Source of the DNA: Porpolomopsis calyptriformis
Taxonomy: Eukaryota > Basidiomycota > Agaricomycetes > Agaricales > Hygrophoraceae
Direction of reading: 5' to 3'
NCBI GenBank assembly: GCA_951640195.1
Contig: OX621164.1
Location: 3,329,098-3,393,097, forward strand
DNA: 64,000 nucleotides
Position numbers and translations under genes: made by a program. Each line of letters opens with the position of its first letter. The first letter of the stretch is position 1. Of this stretch, positions 11,189-21,312 are shown piece after piece. Below the pieces are notes generated by a model that had not been told where the DNA came from, made no database searches, and worked only from the letters and a program-made list of their open reading frames with translations.

Positions 11189-13735
11189 TCCAGCCAAGTG
11201 CTGAAAGCCTGAGCACTTTGGCTGTGTCCCATGTATGTGTACCATCATCTATGAAAAGTTTTCATTTTCTTGGCACACTTGAACAGGGCAAAGGCACTCT
11301 CGAATTTTATCTTTGGATTACGAGTGCCAACAATCTTCGACGAGTGGCTATCATAGCACTCATTGACTCTGGCGCCTCAGGGAATTTTATTGACGAAGCA
11401 TTCGTTCGTCAAATGGAGATATCGACCTATCCGTTGGATGAGGTTATACCGGTACGAAATGCTGATGGTTCCGAGAACCGAGGAGGTTCCATCACGCATG
11501 ATACAGACCTGTTTATCGAGGCACCAGATTTATCTTTTCGAGAATGAATCCAGTTGGAGGTCACCAACTTAGGAAGAAAACAACAGGTCATCCTCAGCTT
11601 CCCATGGCTCTTGCGACACAACCCCACCATCAATTGGACAAAAGGCACCTTAACCTTTGCATCTGGTGACACGCTGTTCAGTAGTATACGAGTCAGAGTG
11701 TTGCCCCCACAGGAAGAACTCTACGTCTTTGATTCGAGTCTGAAACATGACTCTTTCATTCACTTGGTTGGAGTCAACCACTCCCGACCAGTTTCTATCG
11801 AGGAGGACATCAAATCCTTCATTCCCAGTCGTTATCATAATTTCTGGCGTGTTTTCCATACCGCAGAATTCGACAAACTCCCTCCTCAATACTCCTTTGA
11901 TCATGCGATCAACCTCTACCCAAACACTAAATTTCAAGTCAGAAAACTTTATCCTCTTTCTCCCTATGAACAGGTAGAACTTAACAAGTTTATTGATGAA
12001 AATCTCCAAACAGGTCGGATATGTCCGTCGAAATCACCTCAAGCTGCCCCTTTCTTCTTTGCGAAAAAAGCTGAAGAGATCAATGCCAAAGGTCTCAGTG
12101 CTGGTTTACGTCCTATCCAGGACTATCACTATATCAACTCAAAAACCATTCCTGATCGCTATCCCCTTCCCCTTTTATCAGAAATCCTCCAAGTACCAAA
12201 GCTCGCCACTGCTTCTCTCTTCACTGTTATCGATATTCGATGGGGATTTAATAACATATGACTCAAGGAAGGCAATGAATGGAAAGCAGCTTTCATCACC
12301 AATCGAGGACTCTTTGAACCGACCATTATGTTCTTTGGACTACGGAACTCCCCAGCATCTTTTCAATGAATGATAGATGTTCTCTTCAAACCTGTTCTGG
12401 ACTCTGGTTGTGTTTATATCTATATTGACGACATTCTTATCATGGGTGACACCCCTGAAGAAATCCGCCACTGGACCGACGAAACCCTTAAACTCATGGA
12501 GAAGAATCAATTATCCGCCAAACCCGTCAAATGCCAAATGGAGAAGACCTCTGTTACCTATCTTGGTACAATCATCAGCAAAGGTCAACTCGCTATCAAC
12601 CCAAAGAAGGTGGACACTATCATCAATTGGCCAACACCCCAGAAATTGCGAGATCTTCAATCATTCCTTGGCACTACCAACTTTTGGCGCTGCTATATCA
12701 AAAGTTTCTCCTCAGTGGTTCATCCTCTTTGTGGCCTTTTACGGAAAGACCAACCTTGGGATTGGTCTCCCTTATGTCAAAAAGCCTTTGAACAACTCAA
12801 ACATCTCGTCACCACAGCCCCTGTCCTTCTTACTCCCTGACCGGACCTCCCTTATCTCTTGGAGACCGATGCCTCTGATTTTGGTATTAGCGTGGTCTTG
12901 TCTCAGAAACACGACAATGGTTGGCACCCTGTCGGCTTTTTCTCGAAGTCCTTGCTCCCTGCCGAATATAACTATCCTACCCACGATCTGGAAATGCTTG
13001 CGATTATCACTTCCCTCAAGTACTGGTGCTATCTTTTAGAAGGCGCAAGGGATACTGTGTTGATAAAAACGGACAATTTAGCGCTCAAGTATTTCATGCA
13101 GAACAGATCCCTTTCCAGACGACAAGCACGTTGGATGGAATTCTTAGGTAGATTCAACTTCAATATTGAGTATTCCCCTGGAGTCAAAAACAAAGCCGAT
13201 GGACTCTCTCGCCGACCTGATCACCGCCGAACAGATAAAGAAGAACTAGAAGGTCAAGCCCTCCTTCCTCCTGAACGTTTCATCAATACTATCATTTCCA
13301 TGTCCGAACCCTCTTTCATGTCAAGACTTCATTTCCCCGACTTCGATCAAATCCCAGAGGACATTCGCATCAAACTATCTGATTCCTCTTCCAGCTACTC
13401 CTTCACTGACGGAATTGTGAGAGATGTAGGAGATCATATTGTCGTGCCAGCGGATGTATCGCTACGCACAGAGATAATTTGATTGACCCACTCCCTACCC
13501 CATGGAGGCTATCCCAGAATCAAGAAGACACGTGAGCTTGTGTTGCGGAACTACACCTGGAGTAGTGCTGCCCCTGACATCTGTCATGAAATTGGCGTTT
13601 ACTCTCTTAAAATTTCTCTCTTTTCTTCATTCTTTTCTTTTCTGTGCCTTTTCTCTTTGGAAGGGGGGCTGTCTTTATTGGCAGCGGAAACTACTTGTAC
13701 AAAAGGAGGAGTCCATGTCCGACTAACTATTTATA

Positions 13736-14566
13736 CTAGTCTGTCTTGGCAATCTCCTGCACCATACTATCCCTCAGGAACTCTACGAAACTAGAAACTA
13801 CTTGACCATCTAATGCGGCCAACTTATTACCCCAATAGATTGCCCCGTTGGTATCTCCACCAGAAGCCTGCAACTCAGCAGCCTTCCCCTCGACGAAACC
13901 CATTGCTATCTTTCTCGCCTCCTCACCCAACCAATCGTTAGTGGGGCTCCATAACAAACTAGGAGGAACTTCTTCCTCCTCGATCTTGACGTTGACGTTA
14001 GTCAACGACGATGACAAATCTTCGACTAAAAAGACAGGGAATCAGCAACCATGAAGAGAGCGAGAGAGTTAAAGGCTCACTACTAGACAAAGCACTTATT
14101 GGACCAGGGGTCCAAGGACGGAAAGGGGGGCTGGTAGCCAAGTCCTCAGGCTTAGCATCATCAAAAGGGAGGGGATACCCCCAACGATCGGAACTCCAAT
14201 CAACTCGCTCCTCTAAAGGGAGCTTGGAGGTAGGAGGAGGGGCGTCATCATCCCAAGCTAAAAAAGGAAAGCCTATTATCAACAAACACAGACTAATAAA
14301 GACAAAACAAGATACATACCAAGCGGATCCTCCATCAAGCCACAAACATGCTGGATTGGCCAGCAAACATACAGACACTTTCTGACCTTATGCTTGCCAC
14401 CGCAAGCAAAGCAAGAGAAGGAAGACCAGCAGAGGTCGGCGTCGGAAGGGATGCGCTGAAGGTAGTAATGAAATGAATCGCAATCGAGAAAGACAGGAGT
14501 GGTGCGATGCACCACTCCAGACTACTTGAAGAATCGGACGTAGTGGCCTTGGTGGGAAGGAGCCAT
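13736..14566 (-). pseudogene. Gene B in LTR-like copy 2 (broken)
   Basis: Same three-exon gene as at 1260-2089, from ATG at 14566 to a stop at 13736-13738. The zinc-knuckle-like cluster and exon 3 are well kept. The conserved FKQSG has a TAG in place of CAG, and the second donor site is altered, so this copy probably makes no protein. Its exon 2 carries RVDWSSDRWGYPLPFDDAK, a different version from copies 1 and 3, which suggests two subfamilies. Confidence 0.7.
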
Positions 14567-14614
14567 GATGATGAACAAAGATTGAACTGAAGCATAGGGA
14601 TACAACCCCACACC

Positions 14615-14940
14615 TTTTATATGCTCAGACACAAAGGGAAGACCAAAAGGAGGTTCCTCAGTCAAAGAAGAGAAACCCGATACGCCAGGCAAGAGATAGA
14701 AACAACAGCGATCTCATGACCAGAAAAACAATAGAAACCAGTCATGAGGTAACACAGCCTCATTCTGTGGAAGGCTATGCCTAATAGAATTAAGTCATCA
14801 GAAGCACACAGCCTTCCGCAGAATAACTAGGAACAATGGCAAACCTTAATTGGAGGCTGTGAACAATAGAAAATGGGGTGACTGCAGAGGCTGACTCATA
14901 ATGACTCCTACTTTAGAAATACTATATAAACCCTGAGGGC
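14615..14940. promoter_or_regulatory. Divergent TATA boxes in LTR-like copy 2
   Basis: CATATAAAAG reads on the minus strand (14615-14624), about 50 nt before the ATG of gene B. TATATAAA reads on the plus strand (14933-14940), 133 nt before the ATG of ORF A. This matches copies 1, 3 and 4. Confidence 0.6.
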
Positions 14941-15072
14941 AAAGCGGATCATCACTTCATCCTCCTGTGAGATTACTTGTAGTAGCACGAACGCAATCAG
15001 AATCATCAGACTTCTTTTCCATCAGAACAAGAAAAGAGAAACACAAACCCACAACTACTGAGCCAACCGTTC

Positions 15073-15283
15073 ATGCCCATATTCCCTAAACTCTCAGCAG
15101 AGGCACGCAACGGATTCAACCCACAGAACAACTTCTTCATAGAAGTAAAACTTCACTCAGAAGGAATCATCACTCTTTACGAAGACGTCCCTGTCAGAAC
15201 TTTCTTCTATATCCTACTAGACTTATTGAGCTCCAAGGCCTGCCTTGTGATTGATGAAAAGACTTGCAACTACAGTTGTGACA
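15073..15283 (+). CDS. ORF A of LTR-like copy 2 (open at element end)
   Basis: MPIFPKLSAEARNGF to the border. Seventy codons are open and nearly identical to copies 1 and 3, ending ..EKTCNYSCD at the TGTGACA terminus. Read as an LTR, this is the 5' coding part of the missing internal region. Confidence 0.55.
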
Positions 15284-16575
15284 ACATCCGTGTATTCGTA
15301 TCATCCTGTCTGACCTGCCAACAAGTCAAGCTTTATCCTTCAAAGCCTGCAGGTCTCCTAGAACCCATTCCCCCTTCGTCTTGACCTTGGGAAGAAATCA
15401 CTGCTGATCTAATCGCGGAACTCCCCCAATCATCAGGCTACGATGCTGTCTTAGTCGTTGTTGATCGTTTTACCAAACGCGCTCATTTCATTCCAACGAC
15501 TTCGAACATTTCAGCAGAAGGAGTCGCAAAACTCTTTAGGGACAACATATGGAAACACCATGGCTGGCCAAAGAAGATCATAACCGACCGAGGAACTCAG
15601 TTCGCTTCCAAATTCGCGAAAGCTCTCAACACTTATTTGGGAATCATCTCCGGTCTATCCACCACTTATCATCCCCAAACCGATGGTCAAACGGAACATA
15701 CCAATCAAGAACTTGAACAATACCTTTGTTTATATACTAATTTTATGCAAGATGATTGGTCCAACTGGCTATCTCCAGCTGAATTCATGTACAACAACCG
15801 ACAACACTCCTCAATGAAACACACTCCCTTTTACCTTGATACTGGCCAACATCCTTTCGTCCCATCTATCCCCGCGACCTCTACTCCTAACCCCGCAGCA
15901 GATGCTTTTCACGATCATCTCACAGAAGCCTGTGAAGCCACAAAAGCTCTGGAAACAATGGCTGAAACCATAAAATGCTTTGCAGATTGTAAACGGAAAG
16001 ATACCCAGCTTCAAATAGGTCAATTTGTTTATCTTGATACCCATAATCTAAAAACAGGTCATCCAACCCTCAAACTCGATGTCCGACGCACTGGACCATT
16101 CAGAATTCTAGAAAGAATCGGAAAAGTCTCTTATCGCCTGGCCCTTCCCTTATCATGGAAAATACATAACGTCTTTCACGTTTCACTCCTGAGACCCACT
16201 AACATCAACTCCGATCTCCATCTAGAAGAAATGGATGATAATCTCTGCCCACCTCCGGATGTTATTCAAGAAAAAGAAGAATACGAGGTTGAACAAATCC
16301 TTCAGCATCACAGGTCTACACAACATCGTACGTATTTGGTCAAATGGGTCGGCTATCCCATTGAAGAAGCAACTTGGGAGCCGAAGAAGAATCTCATCTA
16401 TGCGAAAGAACGAATTCTAGAATATGAATGATCAATTCAAACGGCGACTTAGTCATTCTTTCACGGTATCAACCCCCCTCGTTTATATTTTTCACCTTTG
16501 TCACCTTTTCCAAACTCCGACTCATCCTTATAATCTCTTTCGTGTCCCTCTCTCACCCTCAAAATCAACATCGCT

Positions 16576-17154
16576 ATGCCTGCAGAACGCTCTTATCAAA
16601 CTGCCCACAAGTCTACTGGTGGTTGTCCACCCCGTGCTCCTCATATGTCTACTAGAGGACAACCCCCTCGTCGCACTCTCCCTCCGCTCACTTCCACCTC
16701 CTCCGCCTACAGTGAAGCTGAGCTTGCCGGACAACTCTGGCTGCATAACCGATGCACACATAGTTGAGACCTTACCATATGGCCAGAGGAAATCATCGTG
16801 CCACCTATCCCACCTGAGCAGATCATCGAGTCATTAAAAAGGGATGTCGAATACTACAAGAACGAAATTGTGAGATTAAACGAAGAGTTGTACAACCAAG
16901 GATTGAGTTTGGATGGGAAGAGAAGAGTGAGTGAATATTGGCGAGAACAGGCCAAACATTGGGAGGCGAAATACGAGGAAGTCATAAAGGTACTTCCCCA
17001 TCTTGATTCCCCGGCTCCCCCTGTTTTCCCGGGTCCACTCATCATTCCCCCCGGTTCGTCGTTGAACCCCATCACCATCCTCGATGATGACATTACTTCC
17101 CCGGCCGACATTATTTCCCTGTCAACCGCCATCTCTGATAAGGACTTATCCTAG
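16576..17154 (+). pseudogene. E2 ORF3: small coiled-coil protein after integrase
   Basis: From ATG 16576 to TAG 17152-17154, 193 codons, interrupted once by TGA at 16765. The N-terminal part is rich in P, S and T. A helical segment follows (IIESLKRDVEYYKNEIVRL, then LSLDGKRRVSEYW). Then comes an EYWREQAKHWEAK motif and a proline-rich tail with PGPLIIPPGSSLNPI. It lies between the pol end and the 3' LTR in the same orientation. A similar ORF of about 196 codons occupies the same place in family B at 46511-47098. Function unknown. Confidence 0.68.
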
Positions 17155-17234
17155 TCCTTCCCCTCCACCACACCCATCAACACTCTCGAAGTCACCTTGA
17201 ATTTCGGGATGAAATTCCTTTTGATGTGGGTGTA

Positions 17235-17602
17235 TGTCATGAACACTTTTTTCCTTTTTCTTTTAGTCATGCTCGATTAGTCTTGACTCCGTTTACCCTT
17301 CGACTTTACCACTTTACATACAGAGGCTAGTCACATGTACTTTCTTTCTGACTCTTCACGAGTCACATTCCGTTTCTGCTATTCTTTCTGTGACTCTTCA
17401 CAAGTTACATTCCGTATTCCGCTTTGTAATCGTCCATACAACTGACTCATGCCAACTCAGGTAGTTAGTATATAAAGCCTGATCTCTAGTTAGTAGGTTA
17501 AGTTCGATTCCTAGTTAGCTCCCTCACTCTTTGGTCAAATTCTATTTCCTCATCAGCCCCTCCAACGCGAGAAGTAAAACCTTCGACCACTGAATCATAA
17601 CA
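17235..17602 (+). repeat. 3' LTR of E2
   Basis: TGTCATGAACAC..ATCATAACA, 368 bp, the same length as the 5' LTR with scattered substitutions. Followed directly by the GGAAC duplication and the continuation of element I gag-protease. Confidence 0.9.
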
Positions 17603-18648
17603 GGAACTTACCTCTTGTTCAAGCACCCAAAGAATTCAGGGGCCAAATATGAGATATTTGTAGCCCCTCAGGTTCCCTCCTTAGGGTACCACATTAATCC
17701 AAGCCCAACTGTTAGGCCTGAGTTAGCAGTACAGTATGTGCTGCACTTACCAATACAGCTACTGGAAGTAGTTCAAGCCTAGCTGCCAACTAGCCTGCAA
17801 GTTCTAAGCTCCACTCGAACTTACTTCCAGAAGTGTCAGTACTGACTATAACCTTGGAACCAACAGAGAACAATAAGAATTCAAGCTCAGATGTGATATA
17901 TCCTATTATGGGTATTACAAATCCTCTGACAAATGGACTCCGTGATGGAGGTTTATTGTTTTTTAGTGCATATCCAACTGAATTAGTTACTAACAATGGG
18001 AATTCTATTTATAAAGACACCACCATTGTTCCCAATAAGTATATAAGTCCAAATTTTATTCCAAAGAGGCAATCATTACCACTGAAAATAATGCCTCATG
18101 CCCAGTCTACATCCCAAAGCACTCCCTATGTCCATATGACACCTTTTTTACTGCCCCCTTTTTCCCCCAACATCCTCCTGCTCCCAGTGCATGTCAACTG
18201 GGGACCCCTCCCTCACAAGGGTCCTGACATGTTCAGCTTGATGGCCCAAGCCATCGCTGAATGTATCACTCATCCTATGGCTCCCTCCATGACCTTTATA
18301 GTCATATCCCTATATGCCTAATGGTTCCCTCCCCAGCTGGACAAGCATGGGATCCTATTTGAACACAGGATCCTCCTCAATGCCCCTCTTGCGGCCATCA
18401 CCTCAGAGAATCCTTATGCCCCCCCCTCTGTGAGGGTGGGGTAACTCTACTTCAAGTTCTACCCCAATGCATTAGTGGTTAGGGAAGTAGCCCTGGCTGC
18501 GCCCCCTCCTTCCCTGGGCACTGGGGGCTCTCGCATCTCCACCAAGCCATCTCCAGCCTGGAGAAGTGGCCCAGAGGTAATTTGTGAGTACCTGGAAGAT
18601 GTAAATCAGATGCAAACTGATGTACCTCCAGTAACACGATGCACTGAC

Positions 18649-18790
18649 TGTTAGGGTCCGGTCATAACCCTGGCATGCAATGTGCAACCATATATATACT
18701 GGGTACCGCATACCAAGATGAGCTTGGTATTGTGATGCTTTTAGTGTAGTGGTGACCACCTTCAATTGTGCCCAGTCATTGTAACATAGA
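18649..18790. other. 142 bp insert between target duplication and E3
   Basis: Element II lacks this segment. It starts TGTTAGGGTCCGG right after CTGAC (18644-18648) and reaches the E3 LTR through TTGTAACATAGA. The only matching CTGAC is after E3 (26198-26202), so the segment and E3 are bracketed together. A remnant of a TGTTAGG-type LTR is possible but I cannot find its own duplication. Confidence 0.5.
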
Positions 18791-19267
18791 TGTTACGACT
18801 TCCTTGTTGTTCATCCACTTGTCCTCTGTCTGTGACTTCTGTGACCTGTCACGCCGATCGGTCGGTCACACGTCACATGTGAACACGTGACACTGCCGAT
18901 TGAACCTCCACCCACTTTCCTTTCGATTTCTCCTTCTCAATTATCTTATCTTATCTCCCCATCTAATCTTATCTTATTGCAAGTTCTCATAGATTGGAGG
19001 CGTTTGTGCTATTGGTTGATGAAGACGTGCTCCACAGTTATTCCGTAGTAGCTGCGCAAGGCTGCGCATTGCTGTGCATTAGTCAGCCATTCCATGGAAC
19101 ATCCCTGTAGCGATCACTATCACATTCCAGACTCAGATAGATATAAGTAGAGTACGATACGCTTGTATCTTCCTTAGTCTTGAATTTCAACATCGTTTCC
19201 TCTATCTTATGCGATAGACTCTTTGTTGTTCCCGGAAGCTACCTGAGACACCACTGCCGACGTAACA
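18791..19267 (+). repeat. 5' LTR of E3
   Basis: TGTTACGACTTCC..GACGTAACA, 477 bp. It contains a dense cluster of GTGAC/GTCAC half-sites around 18835-18895 including CACGTG, and a run of TATCTTATCT (GATAAG on the other strand) near 18943-18985. Confidence 0.88.
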
Positions 19268-19348
19268 GAAATTCAAGACTCCCTCTTACCTAGCTTCTTT
19301 CTGCAAGAGTCCCTGGTCAAGATTCATCTGACACCAACCGCTTTCTCA

Positions 19349-21310
19349 TTGAGTTATCAAGTGAAAGCCATTGCTGTTGCCTATCCGGAAGCTGTCAGGC
19401 TCCCCCTCATCAGGTCCATCCTCTTTTGTTTCGAGAACCACAGTGACCAACCGCATGGTATTGAATTCGACCACCACCCTGGACCCATCTTCCCTCGATC
19501 CGCCCCCGTCCTACTCTCCCCTTCACCCATCCCCTCAGGCTTCCTCGAGTCAGCTCATTAGCTACTCCGAGCAAGAAGCCATCGATGCTCTAGAAATCGA
19601 ACAGGCTCAACTCGTAGCTCTTATACTCGAGTTCTCCCACCTCACATTCGAACTCTCTCCTCCCGCCTCCACCAATCTTTCCCCCATTTTGTCTCATTCT
19701 TCACTTTCTTTGGATTCCTTTCATACTGCCCCCTCGCCCCCAGATTCAGATGACGGTTTAGACCCTTTCATTGAAATCGAACCACAAACATTCAATCGCG
19801 TTCATATCAGAGTTTATCATTCCCCTGCGCTTGTTGCAAATTTTCTTGCTTCCTCCATTCGTGTTTTCTACCATCGCGGATCTTCTCGCATTAGAGAGAT
19901 CCACGTCCGAGACAACCTCCGACCACGCCTCCCTGTGCAGGTTCCCGTCGACCAAGCTTCAGGCTCACAGACGACGAATTAGAGTTCCAGGATGCCATTG
20001 ACACTGCTGAGATATTTTCACCTTTATCATCTCAGATTCTCGACCCTTCAACTCCCTCTGTCTTTGAGGTTCTCGGCCCAACCACTCTCCCTGCCCCAAC
20101 TCCACGACCCGTAGGAACACCCTTGTTTGGACGTCCTTGCTTTCTCCAAACACCACCTCAGCCTCTCTCTCACTCATCATCCTCTCCTGAGAAGGCAACC
20201 ACCTCCAATTCCCTGCAATGACCACTTCCAAAAACCCCTCGGAAGCCGAAAGACTCTCCCCTCCAAGAGGAACCCCCCCCTGAATCGGATCCAGCCCCTC
20301 ATTTCCCTCTTCCTTCTTCTTCTCCTTCTGGTACTCCACCACCCCCGAATCCAAATCCACTCCCCCCTTCGCAAACAACACCAATGCCCTCCGCGTCAAA
20401 CAAAATAAAGCTTGCCTAACCCGACTCCTTCAATGGCGATAAAAGGCTGTACAAGAATTGGTTCCGACAAGTAATTATTTTTCTCCGTGGCAGCGATGTC
20501 ACCGACCCTGAGAAAATGATTCTCGTCACACTCTCGTACATGAAGGAAGGTGTAGCTGCTGAGTGGGTGCAACAATATGTCGACACGTTCTTCGGTCACA
20601 CTGATGCTGCTGGCAACCTTGTCCCTCTTGGGACTTGGGCCACCTTCACTGCCTTGTTGGATGCGACTTTCGTCGACCACGCCATTGAGCAATGTGCTCG
20701 CGAAGAAGTTGAGCATTTCACTCAAGGACAATTGAGTATCACAGACTACTTCGTAAAATTGGAACTCTTGTTCCGTCAAGCTGGTCTCGCTGGCCAGGAT
20801 AAAGAATGTATCCGCATCATCAAGAAGAATGTCCGCCAGGACATAATTCGGCAAATGTATGTGAACCTGCCACTCCCCACCAAGTACAACAAATACCACG
20901 AGAAGGTAAAGGCCATCGGACAGCTCATGGAACATTTCCGTGAGCAAGAACGCTATCAACGTCCAAACGCCCCCCTTCCTTGTCTGTCTTTCAGGCTGTC
21001 CATGCCTCGTTTCCAACCCCCGCCCCAGCAAGATCGTCAGGTGCCATCTGGCATCATTCACGGTGGTCAAGGGTTGCCCATGGACCTCAGTAAGACACGT
21101 CAAGTTAACAAGTGCTACAACTGTGGCCAGGTCGGACATTTCCATCGGGATTGTCCTCAGGAACTCAAGAAGGTCAACATTTGTGCCCTCCAGCATGAAC
21201 TGACACACGACGAGCTCTCGGAGTTGATGAACTTCCTTTCCAAAGAGGAACACACCCCAGAGGAACCTACCCCCAACTCGATTGAACAGGATTTTGGCAA
21301 CGGTCATTAG
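19349..21310 (+). pseudogene. E3 gag region
   Basis: The capsid-like core is SFNGDKRLYKNWFRQVIIFL, MILVTLSYMKEGVAAEWVQQ and ..FVKLELLFRQAGL. The zinc knuckle CYNCGQVGHFHRDC is near 21112-21155, and the frame ends at TAG 21308-21310. An in-frame TAA at about 20417 replaces the CAA kept in E4. Upstream, a separate frame (19371-19982, no ATG at its opening) with SQLISYSEQEAIDALEIEQ is also conserved in E4. The true N-terminus may therefore use a frame change or a spliced leader. Confidence 0.75.
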
Positions 21311-21312
21311 AG

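Larger units (their letters stand above)
13582..15283 (+). mobile_element. 1.7 kb LTR-like element, copy 2
   Basis: TGTCATGAAATTGG at 13582 to GTTGTGACA at 15283, flanked by ACATC (13577-13581 and 15284-15288). It interrupts the integrase zinc-finger region of E2. Same contents as copy 1 in the opposite orientation. Presumed U3 from the left end to about 14950; TATA at 14933-14940; ORF A from 15073 through the right border. Confidence 0.9.
11128..16431 (+). pseudogene. E2 pol: protease, RT, RNase H, integrase, chromodomain
   Basis: One frame throughout, with TGA stops at 11545, 12259, 12367, 12838, 13480 and 15382. Domains in order: protease with IALIDSGASG near 11360; RT with TASLFTVIDIRWGF and catalytic YIDD at 12421-12432; RNase H from LETDASDFG near 12859; a zinc-binding HHCC region split by copy 2; integrase core with DRFTKRAHF and ITDRGTQF; and a C-terminal chromodomain (EEYEVEQILQ to KERILEYE, about 16276-16430). 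The catalytic residues I can see are kept, so the defects are the TGA codons and the insert. Copy 2 plus its duplication adds 1707 nt, which leaves the downstream frame unchanged. Confidence 0.87.
9212..17602 (+). mobile_element. Ty3/gypsy element E2 (family G1), full length
   Basis: Two 368 bp LTRs (9212-9579 and 17235-17602) flank gag, pol with a chromodomain, and an extra ORF3. The target duplication is GGAAC (9207-9211 and 17603-17607), and the uninterrupted site exists in element II near 38300. The pol gene is split by the 1.7 kb LTR-like copy 2. All eleven in-frame stops in gag, pol and ORF3 are TGA. The LTRs differ at roughly one site in twenty over the stretch I compared, so the insertion is not recent. 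Confidence 0.93.
6852..17782 (+). pseudogene. Element I gag-protease, interrupted by E2
   Basis: Starts at ATG 6852 (MSG, then TAG where element II has CAG). It has one extra base relative to element II before 7420, one missing base near 7875, and a TGA at 8460-8462 where element II keeps CGA. The zinc knuckle CYGCGSKGYGMSSC is encoded near 7960-8005. The protease keeps its active site IIDTGS near 8937. E2 interrupts it at 9211, and the frame resumes at 17608 (TYLLFKHPKN) to a TAG at 17780-17782 shared with element II. Not functional. Confidence 0.82.

Noticed and set aside
9734..17154. TGA reassigned as arginine or read through
   Set aside because: The host genes (RRM gene, SMC4) use ordinary code, and comparisons show CGA at the same sites in sister copies. 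Mutation decay explains it better.
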